Below are positions 35,212-47,044 of a stretch of 64,000 nt of DNA, one piece after another. How positions within the stretch are numbered: position 1 is the stretch's first letter; every line of letters starts with the position of its first letter. Made by a program: the position numbers and the translations under genes. This DNA comes from Tolypeutes matacus (taxonomy: Eukaryota > Chordata > Mammalia > Cingulata > Chlamyphoridae), in the NCBI GenBank assembly GCA_026826555.1, contig JAKSZT010037198.1:8230381-8294380 (forward strand). Direction: 5' to 3'. The notes under the pieces were generated by a model. It saw only the letters and a program-made list of their open reading frames with translations. It ran no database searches and was not told the origin of the DNA.

Positions 35212-35690
35212 TCTATTTATTCCCCCTGATGGTTCTCTCATCTGTCTGCTCATTGTTTTGTTCGTCTTCTCTGGGAGGCACCGGGAACTGAACCCAGGAC
35301 CTCCCGCATGGGAAGCTAGTGCCCAATGGCCTGAGCCACATCTGCTTTCCGTGGGCTGTGGTGTCTGCTGGCTTGTGGCATCTGCTCGTTTAGGCATCTA
35401 GCTTGTTGTGGTAGTGCGGCGTCCGCTCGTCTTCTTTAGGAGGCACCGGAACCCGACGGGACTTCCCAGGTGGTAGGTGGGCTCCCAACTGGTTGAGCCA
35501 TATCTGCTTCCCACCAGCTGTCTTTTAAGGAAAGTTTCTGGAAGCTGCTACACTACTGTTCTGCTCATATAATAACCATGCCTACTGGAAAGGGAAACTG
35601 GGCTATGAAGTCTTTATTCTTGGTGGCCTTGTGCCCAACTAAATTTGGAATGTTTATTACTACTTAGAAGGGGAGAATATATAAAGGATA
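34855..35690. mobile_element. Ancient mammalian repeat, split by a dimeric SINE
   Basis: Left part: GAGAGTTTATTTTTCTGTGA and CTGGCTCCAGCCATCACATC. Right part, beyond the SINE: TTAAGGAAAGTTTCTGGAAG and TATGAAGTCTTTATTCTTGG. I recognise the order as a mammal-wide interspersed repeat but cannot name it reliably. Excising the SINE and one TSD copy restores continuity at GCACCAGCTGTCTTTTAAGG. Confidence 0.55.
35163..35511 (-). mobile_element. Dimeric DAS-type SINE with 15-bp TSD
   Basis: A minus-strand SINE of about 350 bp with a poly-T and (TTTA)n tail complement (35,161-35,220), a tRNA-like unit at 35,274-35,345 (GAGGCACCGGGAACTGAACC) and a second at 35,438-35,510 (GAGGCACCGGAACCCGACGG). The perfect 15-bp duplication CACCAGCTGTCTTTT lies at 35,148-35,162 and 35,512-35,526. 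Confidence 0.9.
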
Positions 35691-36740
35691 TGACTGTTTC
35701 TCTTACTTGTGCATTGTTTTCTAACACCTTCTCATTCCCAAGATCCTGTTCTATTTCCTAATCTTGTAGACTTTGAAAATCTTGCTCCCTGTCAGTCCTG
35801 ACCTTCCACAGATTCTCTCTACTCTCTGTCACTGACACTTCCCACCTGTGCATCTGCTCTTTCTCTTTAAACCAGGGCATCATGGAGATTGCTCATGTTA
35901 CAACCACTCAAGTGGAAATTCCTACTTCATTCTAATTTCTAACTTCTCTGGCTCTGATACTGTTTTCATTCTGGTCTGCATATCTGGATCTAGAAATTTT
36001 CTTCAATTCCCACTTATACCATTAAAACTCATTCTCAGAATTCAGACCTTGGTTTTTCCCACCTGGATTTGCATTCTCATGGCTTTTGGCTGTCAGGGCC
36101 AACTTTTGTAGGAATCATTCACCCCAGCCCTGACTTTTGTCAGTTCACTGGCTTCCTGAATGGCTCACAGTACCCTTCCTTCCACCTTCATGCCTATCCC
36201 TTCTTGGCCCATTCTTATTGGGTGAGACAAGGTGTTAGGAGCAAGAGTGCCACTGTTTGATGGGTCTGAAATTAGTCTTGCTTGTATTTAGGTGTCTGGA
36301 AATGGATCCCAGGCAGCCATCTGGCAGTCTGCTTTCCAAGTTCACAAGACTGAAGAAAAGGTATAAGAGATGTCAGATCCTAAAGTTCAGTCTCTGGTGG
36401 GGAAGGCTGCATTTGAGTCAATTTTGATTCATGTCTGAAGTCCCTGTTGCTAGTTTATGAAACATAGTAGGCAGAAAATTGTTGCATGTGTAGGATTCAA
36501 ATCATCTACAGAAGTCAGGTTGTGAAAATGTTAAAGTCCACAAATCTTAAATAAAAAATCTGGAGTTATTTATCATTATTCACATTATTTTGATATTTTC
36601 CTTTCCCATCTTTATTCTAGCTTGAGCATGTACATAGACCCATGTGATAAGAGAAATAACTTCATCCCTGCCTTTTTGAGGATTTCTGCCACCAACCACC
36701 TTCTTAATGTGTCAACAAATCCAAACCTCTATGTTCTGTC
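35691..36740. other. Unclassified sequence
   Basis: About 1 kb of CT-rich sequence. It has some L2-like character, with no block I can place. Open frames of 87 and 63 codons at 35,848-36,260 overlap in different frames and have no family features. Confidence 0.35.
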
Positions 36741-36754
36741 AGAAGATGGGTTCA

Positions 36755-37386
36755 CTATTCATCCAGGACAACTAACAAGGAGATGAGGATGGACAACCAC
36801 CACACCAAGGAACAAAGAGAATCTACAACTGCAAGGAAGACAGTCCCATCCATCAGCCATATGGGATCAAAGCCCCCTCTCAATTAGAGGTGGAGTAGGC
36901 ATCACCATCCCAGAATCCTCAGGATTGGGGAATGAACTATGGACTATTGTGGACTTACTGATATTCTGCTATAGACTTATTGTGATTCTAGCAATGGAAG
37001 AAATTATATCATGGATGTGGAAACAGTGGTTACTGGAGGTGCTGAAGGCAGGGAGTGTCATATGGGGGAACTTTTGGGACTTGGAATTGTCCTGAATGAC
37101 ATTGCAAAGACAGATATAGGCCATTATATATCCTGCCATAACCTACAGAATTGAGTGGGAGAGAGTGTAAACTACAATGTAAAGTATAATCCATGCTTAG
37201 TGGCAATGCTTCAAAAAGTGTTCATCAATTGCAATGAATGTACCCCACTAATGAAAGAAGTTGTTAATGTGGGGAAAAGTGGGAGGTATGGGGAGTGGGG
37301 CATATGGGAATCCTTATATTTTTTTATGTAGCATTTTATGTACTCTAAGTATCTTTTAAAAATAAATTAAATATATATATATATAA
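36755..37386 (+). mobile_element. Xenarthran retroposon tail (copy D), 14-bp TSD
   Basis: A plus-strand copy of the family seen in minus orientation at 11,692 and 56,106. Blocks include ATCCAGGACAACTAACAAGG, CAATGGAAGAAATTATATCA and GGGCATATGGGAATCC, ending in an A/T-rich tail (37,355-37,386). The duplications AGAAGATGGGTTCA (36,741-36,754) and AGAAGATGAGTTCA (37,387-37,400) differ at one position. It is 5' truncated. Confidence 0.85.
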
Positions 37387-37602
37387 AGAAGATGAGTTCA
37401 ATTTGGAAACCAAGGAAATGCTACTTTGGAAAATTGTGTCAACTCTATGTGTTCTGGAGAAATGTCTCAGAGATCTAACCTTCCCAATGCTTATCAGGGT
37501 ATTTGATTTATTATTGTAATATCCATTTTCTCTTCTCTTTGAGCAAACGATTATCTCAATTTAGAACCAGAATTCAATATAATTTCTCAGTTTCTGTAGA
37601 TA

Positions 37603-37983
37603 TCTGCTGAGGAGCTACTTTCACGTTGCACTAGCCACAATCCCAAGCATCAAAGTCTGATGAACAAGGACTTCACAAAAAGGGACATGCTGATGATTGG
37701 ACAAACCCTTCCTGTGCAACTCATATCCCCTGTCATTCAATCACTAAAAGTTCTTTCCAGAGCTTCCATAACCTTCCCAGGAATCCCCAGACCTCTCATA
37801 ACCATGCCCACGATTCCGTCCAAGTCTATGATACCTTGGCCAGAACACTGGGAGCATATGAAAAACAACTCCACCTTGTCCACAATCTGGAGGTTGTGAA
37901 GAAGACAGATGATATTGTTTTACCACTCTTATTATACCCTGAGTACTCAAAGCCTGGCAGTCAAACAGCCAAGGCCACTGCAG
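37603..37983 (+). other. Candidate exon-like open region, unidentified
   Basis: A pyrimidine-rich stretch ending CAGTTTCTGTAG at 37,602 resembles a splice acceptor. From there one plus-strand frame is open to a TGA at 37,897-37,899 (about 98 codons, including RDMLMIGQTLPVQLISPV). A second frame is open from 37,634 to past 37,983 (about 117 codons, including TLARTLGAYEKQLHLVHNLE and DDIVLPLLLYPEY). A GCAG|GTAATC donor-like site lies near 37,983. I recognise no family. Two overlapping open frames argue that low stop content may explain both. Confidence 0.2.
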
Positions 37984-39263
37984 GTAATCACATGTCTGGA
38001 CAACTGCCGCCAACCTGCTTGAGCCTTCTCTGGGGCTGAGAGAGGAAGGGAAGGTCTATAACCTTGAACCTAGGGCAACTGAGCAAGAGACACTTTTCTC
38101 TCGAGGCAGGAGGGTGAAGAGGAGCAGTAGTAGCCTCCCTGTCTGCTCCTTGCCTATACACGACAGAGCGGGAAGTTTTTCTGGTTCATGTATGAGTGTA
38201 GAGTATGTGAGTATAGAGGAAGATGAACTTGCTGGACAGTAACAGAATTTCCGTAAGGCTGAGATAAGAGGTGAGGAGCAGAGTAGGATTTCAATCAGGA
38301 TGGGAAGGGGCACTTGGGGGCTGGTGGCAAATACCCCCTACCAGCAAATTTAGAGCCATGTTTTCCTCCCCATCATTGTGAATATCTAACCACCACCTGA
38401 TTTCCAGTTCCCAATTTTGTGTAAAATGAAACCACTTGTCTTTTATCCTTCCTGGAAGCTGACTGGGGAATTCCCAGCTGTTGGAGGCCTTGGTAATCCC
38501 CTTGTCCTCACATCTGTATAGAGTTCAAGGTAGTGAGGGAGGAGGGGAAGGTCTGGTTCAGCCAGATCCTGGGGTGGGGTCTTTATTATTTTTTACTTTT
38601 AAAAGCCCCCGAGTAATTTAAGGTAGGTTTTCTATATTTTCTCTTTTGACACTTTTATGAAAAACAATAAAAAATATTTTACAAATAGACTATGTGAGCA
38701 GAAGCAAGAAAGCTGGGTTGGGGGTAGATGTGCAGTGCCACCGTCAACCTCCCTCCAGGCCCCTTGTCACCTTTGAGCAGCACAAGCAGGCCTTCAATAT
38801 GAGCTGATGCTTACTCCTTCTCTCCTCCAAGCTCAGACTCTGGGATTCCCTAAACTTATACCCCAACATAGGGTCAGAAGACAGTACCTGGCTATTAGAA
38901 GACTAAATATATTTGGGAAGAATAAATAACCCTGGTTATGAGAAATAGAGACCATCGTTTTCAGACAGTGTGCTAACATATGGACTAATCAATTTTCTCT
39001 AAATGTAAATAAACACATCTTTGATAGACATTTTCCTCCTCATAGGGAAGGAGAAAAAATTTCTGGCTGACTCAATGAATGTATCTACAAATAAAAAGGC
39101 TGGGGGCAGTGGGAGGAGGGCCTGAGGGACCTGGCTTCTTTAATCCACGCTGGTGGGACTTGGTTGGGGGCAGAGCCTCCCTGCAGACCATGGGGGAAGT
39201 GGACCCAGAAGTAGTTGCTCATCCTAACATCTGATAATTCTTGGTGCTACCCTTCGCTGTATC

Positions 39264-39470
39264 TCACTCCCTGTCTTTCTGGAATAACTCTGGCCCTCTG
39301 AGTCTGCTTGCTGGCTGCATGGTGAGTACTTGCTCCTTTCCTAGGTAAGTGGGAGTCTTGTAGTCATAGGTACTACTGCTTGAAGACTCTGCCTGGGCCT
39401 GGAGCTCCTTCTCATTCTGACTTTCCTCATATGCGGGAAGTCTCAAGCCCCAGTGTCTTCTCTGGGATCA
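39264..39470 (-). other. Candidate open region, unidentified
   Basis: On the minus strand a frame reads about 68 codons to a TGA near 39,261-39,263, with an acidic, serine-rich segment (YEESQNEKELQAQAESSSSS) and STYDYKTPTYLG, a composition like a cytoplasmic tail or disordered region. There is no ATG at the left; an upstream stop lies near 39,465. An adjacent frame is open just upstream. It may be a decayed exon or chance. Confidence 0.15.
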
Positions 39471-41389
39471 GGCCCAAGATGTGCACGTGCCCCAGAACTT
39501 CAGGGTCCCTAGAACCCACAATTTCAGCTCTACTTTCACCTGGGCCTAGGCTCTGCACAGGACTAATACTGACCGGGTGTTTTTCAGTAGCTCTTCCTGC
39601 CCCATGTCTTTTTTCCTCCAGGCTGAAGCCACTGCAAAAGTTTCTCTTTTCTCCCCATCCTTATTTTTGTAGGAACATTTCTGTTCTGTGGCAGGAATGG
39701 GTGAAATTACAAGGTTCTCAGATAATTTACTGGACTGGGCCAGGTGGCTCTTTTCATTGGCTTAGGAGGTCCTCAGTCCATGCCAGGCTTGCCAGGTCTC
39801 GAATTGGTCCTCTGGCTGAGCTGCAGAGAGTCTGGAGGCCAGCAATGATGGGGTGATTAGGTTCAGTGGCCACAAGTGGATAGGCCCTAAGAATTAAGGG
39901 TGAGGAAGGGGAAAGATGAGAGAGTCAAGGTCTAGTGGAGAAAGATTATACATACCAGTAGAAGGAGTTATACAAAGATAAGTAAAAAATGAAAAGAGAT
40001 GCAAGACAAGGGGTGCCTTGGAGGTAGAGGAGATAAGACCTTTCACCTAAGTAGGAAAAAAATAAGAGTGGGAATGAGGGGGCCAATGACAGAGGGCCTC
40101 TGGTGGTAGGGATAAGGCCAGTGATAGGGTGAAAGCCATGATGTGGGGGTGGGAGTAATTGTGAAATTAGGGTAGAATGAGAGGAAGGGAGAAACCAAGG
40201 GAGAAGAAGACAGAGCCTAGATGGAGTGCGGTGAAAGATGATGGCCCTCCGTGGGCCCTTCATGCCAAGGCCTTGCTACCTGTGCCAGTGTTAGGGAGGA
40301 CTCTCACAGAGGGCAGAAGTAGGAGAAAGAGAGGTCTCAGGCATAGGGGCTGCTCCTTGCTCTTCCAGAGGGTCTGGAGAGTGGTTGGAGGCCAGAGTTT
40401 AAAGCCAATGGGGACTCAGGGGCATGGCATATTCCATGGTTCCCCAAGCAGCGATGGTCATCTTTGGCCATTGCAAATGCACACACCTCACAGCAGGTGA
40501 CTTGACAAAATCTTTGCTTTCCAGGGTGCCTGCCCACGTGGCTGTGGGAGATGGAAGGTGAAGGTGCAGCCAGAAGCAGGAAGGCCTGGTAGGTGTGGCA
40601 GCACACTATCCCTGCACATTCCTCAGAACTCTGACTTTACCGTAGACATTTCACCCTTACCCCGTGGCTTTCTTAAACTTTCTTTGCCTTTATGGTCCCC
40701 TCTTGTATCCACTCCAGGTGGACCAGTACCCTGGATAAGAATAGACCATGCTTAGAAGAAGTATTAGAAAGAAGAGGAAGAGATGAGTCACGTTTCCAGA
40801 AGAGATAACATGCCAAGTGTCAGGACAGGTAAGCTGTTAAGCTCTCCAAGGTAGGAAACCAGGAGACCAGGTTGCATGTGGTGAAGAGAGGAGTCAAAGA
40901 ATCTTCTAGGGAGTGAGAGCAGCTTAAGAGAGACTTTTCAAATAAAAGATAAACACTGAAAAAAAATGAACCAAAATCAAAACATAGGGGAAACAGAAGG
41001 AAGCAGACAAAACAACAAAAAGAAGAACAATAAACAAAAACGAATGACCAAACAAAAAACTAAAAAACACCCCAAAAAATCCCACTAAAGAAAACTGCTT
41101 ATTATTATTATCCTAAGTAGGATAAATGAGATAATTTTAATTTTAATCAATAATAAAATGACACAAAAGTGATCTAGCAAAGAAAAAGAAAGTGTTCTTG
41201 AAAACTGAAAATTATTTTCCAAAACTGAAAACTGTGATGAAAGGTTTGGAAAATAATGTTTAGGGAATCTTTAAAAAGTAGAACCAAAAGACAAAATGAT
41301 GAATGATTGGAGATAAAAGATTGGATAATTGGAAATGATGTTCAAGAAAACCAATATCCATCTAATTATGATTTTCAGAAAGATGGGAT

Positions 41390-42560
41390 AATATGGAAAA
41401 GAAATTACTTTAGAAACATCATCAGTAGTATTGTTCAGAGCTGAAGGATGGTGCTTTGTAATTGAAAGGGCTCAAGAGTGCCATGATCACACAATGGATA
41501 AAGGTCCACAGCAAAGTGCAGTATAACATTTCAGAACAGCAGGGATTAAAAGAAAATACAAGTGTCGAGACAAAAAAGAGCACATATACATCGTTGGGAG
41601 TAATCAGAAGGACGTTGGTCTTCTCATCAGCAACATAAGAAATTAGATGACAGTGAAGAATGCCCTCTGAATTTTAATGAAAATGAGTTGTCTACCCTGA
41701 AAAACTATTAATCAAGAATGAGGTAGGAGAAAAAATATTTTCAGTCAGGCAATGTATCAAAAATATTACCTCCCATGCAGTCTTCTCAGGAAGACACTGC
41801 TAGATGTGTTCCTACCAAAACTAGAGGGAAAGAAGATATCAAGGTAAAGAAAGGATAATTGGATCCAGAAAATAGGGTTCCAAGACAGGAGAGCAGAAAT
41901 CACGTTCTTGGATGACAACTGTGCAGCAACAAAAGGAAGCAACATATTGGAATAGTGAGAAGATGCACGTGGGCGGGAGGTCTCCAGGGGAAAATGCAAA
42001 TGATTATTCAATGGTTCTGGTTACATAGTGAACAGACCCGAGAAAACATAGGTATATAGAAAATCATATAGGTAAAATAAAAATTCAACTGCTGACTGCA
42101 GGGAAAACCAAGTGTTGCTCAGGAAAGGAAACATAATTAGAGAATATTACTTGATATGCAGTGAACAACAATTATGACATAATAATGTAAGTAGTGAACA
42201 TTGAGCCAAAATTATGATGTAATTGTTTTTAAATGATGGTTGGATGACAGTGGGGTGTTTTGAAAGACAAGTCGTTATCCCTAGTCAAATTAAATATTTA
42301 AAATTAATAAAGAAGGAAATATTGATAAAACCATGTTATTTACACATACAGAAGCCACTAGTGAGTGACATTGCTAGAAGTTTAGTTGTTACATCAGCAG
42401 GACTTAGGGTAGAAAGAATGTAGGGACAAGGGAGTGTTCTTTAGTTATTAGAACTATTTGACTCAAAATAATGTTCATCTCTTACCCTGAAAAAATAAAA
42501 GTGAATTAAAAAGTTGCAACATAATACTACAAATGTTCATTTTTTAATTTGCAAGTAAGC
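41390..42560 (+). mobile_element. Old L1 or HAL1-like region
   Basis: Plus-strand blocks TTGGTCTTCTCATCAGCAAC, TTAATGAAAATGAGTTGTC, GGATCCAGAAAATAGGGTTC and GGTCTCCAGGGGAAAATGC follow an order I associate with old L1M or HAL1. The left edge is approximate. Confidence 0.55.
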
Positions 42561-42639
42561 ATAATACAAAATCCAATTCTAAAAATGATCTTTATGAGGA
42601 CTTCTGGTTCTGGACAAAATGGACAAATGTACTTCTTCC

Positions 42640-43830
42640 AATTCTCTCAGTAGATATGGGTAAAAACGAAAACTTTGACTCCCAAAACATCATCCATAAA
42701 AGAAAAAAATCAACAAATAGGACTTCATAGAATCAAAAACTTTTGCTCTGCAAAACATCCTGTTAAAAGTATGAAAAGGAAGCTATGGATTGGGAGAAAA
42801 TATTTGCAAACTACATATCTGATAAAAGACATATCTAAATACATAAAGAACTCTCAAACTCAACAGCCCAAAATAACAAAATGGGCAAAAGACATGAAGA
42901 AACTTTCATCAAAGAAGATATACAGATGGAAAATAAGCACATGAAAAGATGTTCAATATCATTAGCCATTAAAGAAATGCAAAAACCTGATGAAATTGTT
43001 ATCATTAAATACCTATTAGAACAGCTAACAAAAATTGTGACAATACCAAATGGTGGCAAGGTTGTGGAGAAACTGCATCTCTTACACATTATAGTCAGAA
43101 AGTAAAATGATACAGCCACTCTGGAAAATAGTTTGAAAATTTCTTTAAAAAAATGAAACATGACCGAGCAATTGTACTCTGGGGCGTTTATTCCAGAAAA
43201 AAGAAAATTTGTGTCCACACAAATGCCTGTACACAAAAGTTCAAAGCAGCTTTATTTGTAATAGCCCCAAACTGGAAACAACCCCTATGTCCTTCAATGC
43301 ATGAGGGGTTAGACATACTGTGGTCCATTCACCCTGTAGGATACGACTCAGCAGTAAAGCAGTAAAATGGACTATTGATACATGCAACTACTTGGACACA
43401 TCTCAAGGGCATTATGTTGAGTGAAGAAAGCCACTTTCCAAAGGTCACAAAGTGTATGATCTTACTTATATAGCATTCGTGAAAGGACATTACAGAAATG
43501 GAGACCAGATTAGTGGTTGCCAGAGGTTGAGGACAATGGAGTGAAGAGGTAAGCATGACTATAAAGCAGGAGCAGGAGGGAGATCTTGGTGGTGATGGAA
43601 TAGTTCTGTTGTTTGTGGTTATGGTTAGAGGAAATACACATACTGAAATTACAGAACTATGCACACACTTTGTACCATATCAGTTTTCTGGTGTTGCAGT
43701 TATAGTTATGTAAGTTGTAACCATTGGGGGAAACTGGGTGAAGGGTACACAGGACCTTTCTGTGCTATCTTTGCAACTTTTTATGAAGCTATAAATTATT
43801 TGAAAATGAAAAAGAAATGAAATAAAAGAA
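42640..43830 (+). mobile_element. L1M LINE: ORF2 end and 3' UTR
   Basis: Plus-strand L1: TTCATAGAATCAAAAACTTT, ATGGGCAAAAGACATGAAGA, AAATGGTGGCAAGGTTGTGG, CAAAGCAGCTTTATTTGTAA, GTGAAGAAAGCCACTTTCC, then a 3' UTR ending AAAATGAAAAAGAAATGAAA. ORF2 is broken. A 133-codon frame on the opposite strand is antisense and not a gene. Confidence 0.85.
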
Positions 43831-43879
43831 AGCCCACCAATAATTGGTGAGAGCAGCCTCTTGGTCATGCAGAATTTTT

Positions 43880-44110
43880 ACACGTTGGGCAGAGAAGTCT
43901 TTTAATGCCTCCTCTACCACATATTAGCTGTCACCTTGTGAAATTGCTTTATTTTTCTGAACATCAGTGTCTTCACCTGCACAAGAGCAATACTACTACT
44001 TACTTCTAAGAACTGGGCTGAAAATCAATAGAATTATCTATTTGAAATATAGAAGTAGAAAAATAGAGAATCAAATAACATTGTGAAATTGTCAAATGAC
44101 AGGCCCTCAA
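43880..44110 (+). mobile_element. MIR SINE
   Basis: Plus-strand MIR: CTGTCACCTTGTGAAATTGC, TTTTCTGAACATCAGTGTC and GAGCAATACTACTACTTAC correspond to the core and 3' part. Confidence 0.7.
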
Positions 44111-45383
44111 TACATGTTTGTACCTTTAGATGAGTGCTGTTTCTCAATTCTAGGCTGTTAATGTTTTTAGGGGGTGGGTGGGCGGTTCAAGGAAATAGAA
44201 TTTTTCTTCAGCTTCAGAAAAAAGTATAAAAGATGCCAACTCAATCTGGAACTGTAGAAGTTATTTTAACTTAAAATAGATTTATTTATTTTTAATCCTA
44301 TAGCTTTTGAAATCTTACATCAAAACAGGTAAATAGCTGATATTACCAATTCTTGGAATGTAATGAGATAATTTCCTGAATATTATTTAGTGTTAGAAAA
44401 ACCCCCACAGTGTATTTTTCCCCTTCCCCAGTTTTAAGGCTGTTATCAAGAAATAATTCCTACCTGAGTTAGTAAGGTTCTACTCTTTCCTATTAAACTT
44501 GTATTGTTGAGTATATATCATTATGACTCTCAAGTAAAATATTTTCCTTAAAAATTCATCACAAAAGTTCTATTTCTACTGGGTCTTTACAAAGACTATT
44601 TTGGTTTTATGAAAGAACATAAAACTAGGAAAAATAACAACAAAACAAAATAGATAAAAGAAGGATAGAAACCAATACTTTCATAATTGTTTTCAAATAG
44701 TATGTTCATGTAAGTTAAATTTATGATGAAAACCATAAACATTTTCTAGAAGCCTTGATTTTATCTTTCAATGTGTCTTAATTATCGTAGGGACAAAATG
44801 GGGGAAAGATTTCACGTTTCAGAAGAAAATGAAATGCATAAATATGGAAAATAATATCCAAACAGAGATTAAATGGCAAATGAAATTTCTACAAATTGCA
44901 TTTGTTATTGTAGAAAGTCTCGTCTTTTTACTACCTAGGCAAAGGAATATTCTGTGAACACAGGGCTTGCTTAGGGAGCTCAGAGAGTTCCAAGAAAGGA
45001 TTTGGGGACTATTCACTGAAAATAGAAAAGCAACATCCCCACAGCTCTTCCAAACACATAGAAATGTGGGTGAAATACAATAGCAGCAGCAAACATTGAT
45101 GTAGAGTGGACCTCAAAGGAAAGAAAGGGAGATATCAAGTTTCCAGTCACTAGGAGCCTCTCAGGACAGAACAATGAGCTCGAGTTGAAGCCTAAGGCAC
45201 CGTGGGAATGTGGAAGAATGCGGTATACCCAGTGGAGGAAGGATGGAACTGTCCCATGGAAAAAAAAAATCTCAGTAAAGAGAATCTCCTTATCAATAAG
45301 TATCAAGCTAGAGAAAACAGTTTATCCTGAGAAAGTAATACAGGTAACAAATGGGTTCTAATAATGAGCCATCTAGAAAAGAC

Positions 45384-45386
45384 TAT

Positions 45387-45417
<31 letters not shown>

Positions 45418-45418
45418 T
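45384..45418. repeat. (TATT)n microsatellite
   Basis: Nine near-perfect TATT units. Such runs often mark an eroded A-rich tail of a minus-strand retroposon; the adjacent right flank was not recognised. Confidence 0.95.
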
Positions 45419-45631
45419 GATTAGGCCAGTAATTTATTAAGGTAGGGATGGAAGAGAAATGGGAGAAAATAACAGATCATAGGTCCCAGGTAGAGAGGAA
45501 GGGGCTGAAGAGTGGTAAAGAGAACAGACATACAAACTGCAATTTCCCGTTATAGATTATAAATGCCCAGGTTTTACTTGCATGTTGATCCATGCGGGAG
45601 TGGCAGACACGGTGAGAGCAGGGCGCAGAAG

Positions 45632-45633
<2 letters not shown>

Positions 45634-45682
<49 letters not shown>
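45634..45682. repeat. (GA)n microsatellite
   Basis: An uninterrupted GA dinucleotide run of about 49 bp, likely polymorphic. Confidence 0.97.
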
Positions 45683-45683
<1 letters not shown>

Positions 45684-45979
45684 CTTTTGTGCCTGCTTTT
45701 TAAAATCAAAATAAGTATGTTAAAAAATTATCAGAAGTGATTAAAGGGTAGAAACCATTAGGCAAGAACAGGACATTCTGAAGGAAAAGGAAAGTAGACT
45801 TGAAAAGGACCAAGTAGGTATTGTAAAAATAAAAAAGTTAAACATAAAAGTAATAATAACAATAACAATAATAATGTATTTGGGAGTTTGAAAGCAAGAT
45901 CCAACCAAAATATAGACGTAACTAATATGAATGAGGAGGGGAGCTATCTGAAGGCCTAATGTATCATAATCACAATTAA

Positions 45980-46480
45980 GCATAAATGAACAAATGGAAA
46001 CAAGCTCAATAACTATCATTAGGGCAGAAGAACAGATTATGGTATATTTATACATGAAATACTGTTCAGTGGCTAAAAATGAACAAGTTCAATATGAAGC
46101 AATATGGATAGAATTGAAAAACATCATATTGCAAATGAAAGCAAGTTGCAATGCATTACATGTTGTATGATAATATTCATGTAAATTATGATAAACCCAT
46201 AATTTAATATATTATGCTCATGGATATATAATAAGTAAAGTATAAAAACATGGAGAGAAAGGATATACTCAGTCTTCATGTTAGTAGTTGCTTCTGGGGA
46301 GGGATGGAGAAAAAATTGAACTAGAGACAGTTTCAATTGGAACTTCAACTGTGTTTGCAATGTTTTATTTATTTTAAAAGCTTCAGCAAAAAAAAAAAAT
46401 GAAGTGTTAATGTTTCTACAAGGTAAGTACAGGGATTGGTAATGGTACTTTCTGCATTATGTGCCATGTTTAAAAATGTT
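45980..46480 (+). mobile_element. Old L1 3' end
   Basis: Plus-strand: AACAGATTATGGTATATTTA, ATACTGTTCAGTGGCTAAAA, GGGGAGGGATGGAGAAAAAA and an A-run at 46,387-46,399, in the order of old L1 3' ends. Confidence 0.65.
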
Positions 46481-46700
46481 CACAATTACAAACATAGGGA
46501 AAAATGAAAAAGATGAAAAACGGAACAACTTTCAGGAACACAAGAGGTTTCTTGTATCAAATGCTTGCTCTGCTTCTCTAAATGTGGAAGTAACCCTCTC
46601 TTCAGTGGGTTCCACATCCTTTGAAGTAAAGTGTGCTTGCTATAGAGACATAAAATTTCCTCATTTAATGCAATGTGATATGTGGGATGAGGAGGTTACT

Positions 46701-47044
46701 TTTTTTTTTTTTTTTTTTTAAAGATTTATTTATTTACTTTTAAAATCCATTTTACCCCCCCCCCCATTTTTGCTGTCTTGTGTCCATTCATTGGGCAATT
46801 TTCTGTGTCTTGTTTCCTGTCCTCCCCTCTCATCCTTCTCCTCCTGTCTTCACCAGGATTCAATCCTGGGAATCTCTGATGTGGGAGAGAGGCGCCCTGC
46901 CATCTGTGCCACCTAAGTTCCTGGTTTTTTGGCACGTCTCCTCTTGGCTCTCCCTTGTGTCACTCTCCTGTTATGTCATCATCTTGCTGCATGGTTAGGC
47001 GGGGCCTTGGTGGTTCACCCGCTTGTAGGGCTGGGCAGCTCACC
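46701..47044 (-). mobile_element. Long DAS-type SINE
   Basis: A minus-strand SINE with poly-T (46,700-46,719), AAGATTTATTTATTTAC, a C-run, a tRNA-like unit (AGGATTCAATCCTGGGAATC) and a body block TTGTGTCACTCTCCTGTTA shared with the element at 8,632. No TSD was found. Confidence 0.8.

Larger units (their letters stand above)
37401..41389. other. Repeat-poor island 1
   Basis: About 4 kb with no recognised transposable element. The centre (roughly 38,000-40,800) is visibly richer in G and C than the flanks. It contains the open frames at 37,603-37,983, 39,264-39,470 and 39,380-39,856 (158 codons, the longest in the window). None shows a domain I recognise. The right part (40,940-41,120) is A-rich. 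Confidence 0.5.
44111..45979. other. Mostly unique sequence with microsatellites
   Basis: No gene is recognised. It contains (TATT)n at 45,384-45,418 and (GA)n at 45,634-45,682, listed separately. A minus-strand frame of 97 codons (45,013-45,306) has no family features. Confidence 0.45.

Noticed and set aside
39380..39856. A 158-codon plus-strand frame, the longest in the window
   Set aside because: No recognisable domain, signal or periodic structure, and no supporting splice or polyadenylation context. It overlaps a minus-strand open segment. The region is GC-richer, so longer chance frames are expected.
42835..43236. A 133-codon minus-strand frame
   Set aside because: It is the antisense of a degraded L1 ORF2.
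45634..45682. (GA)n run as a possible GAGA-type regulatory element
   Set aside because: A simple microsatellite explains it; nothing else supports regulation.
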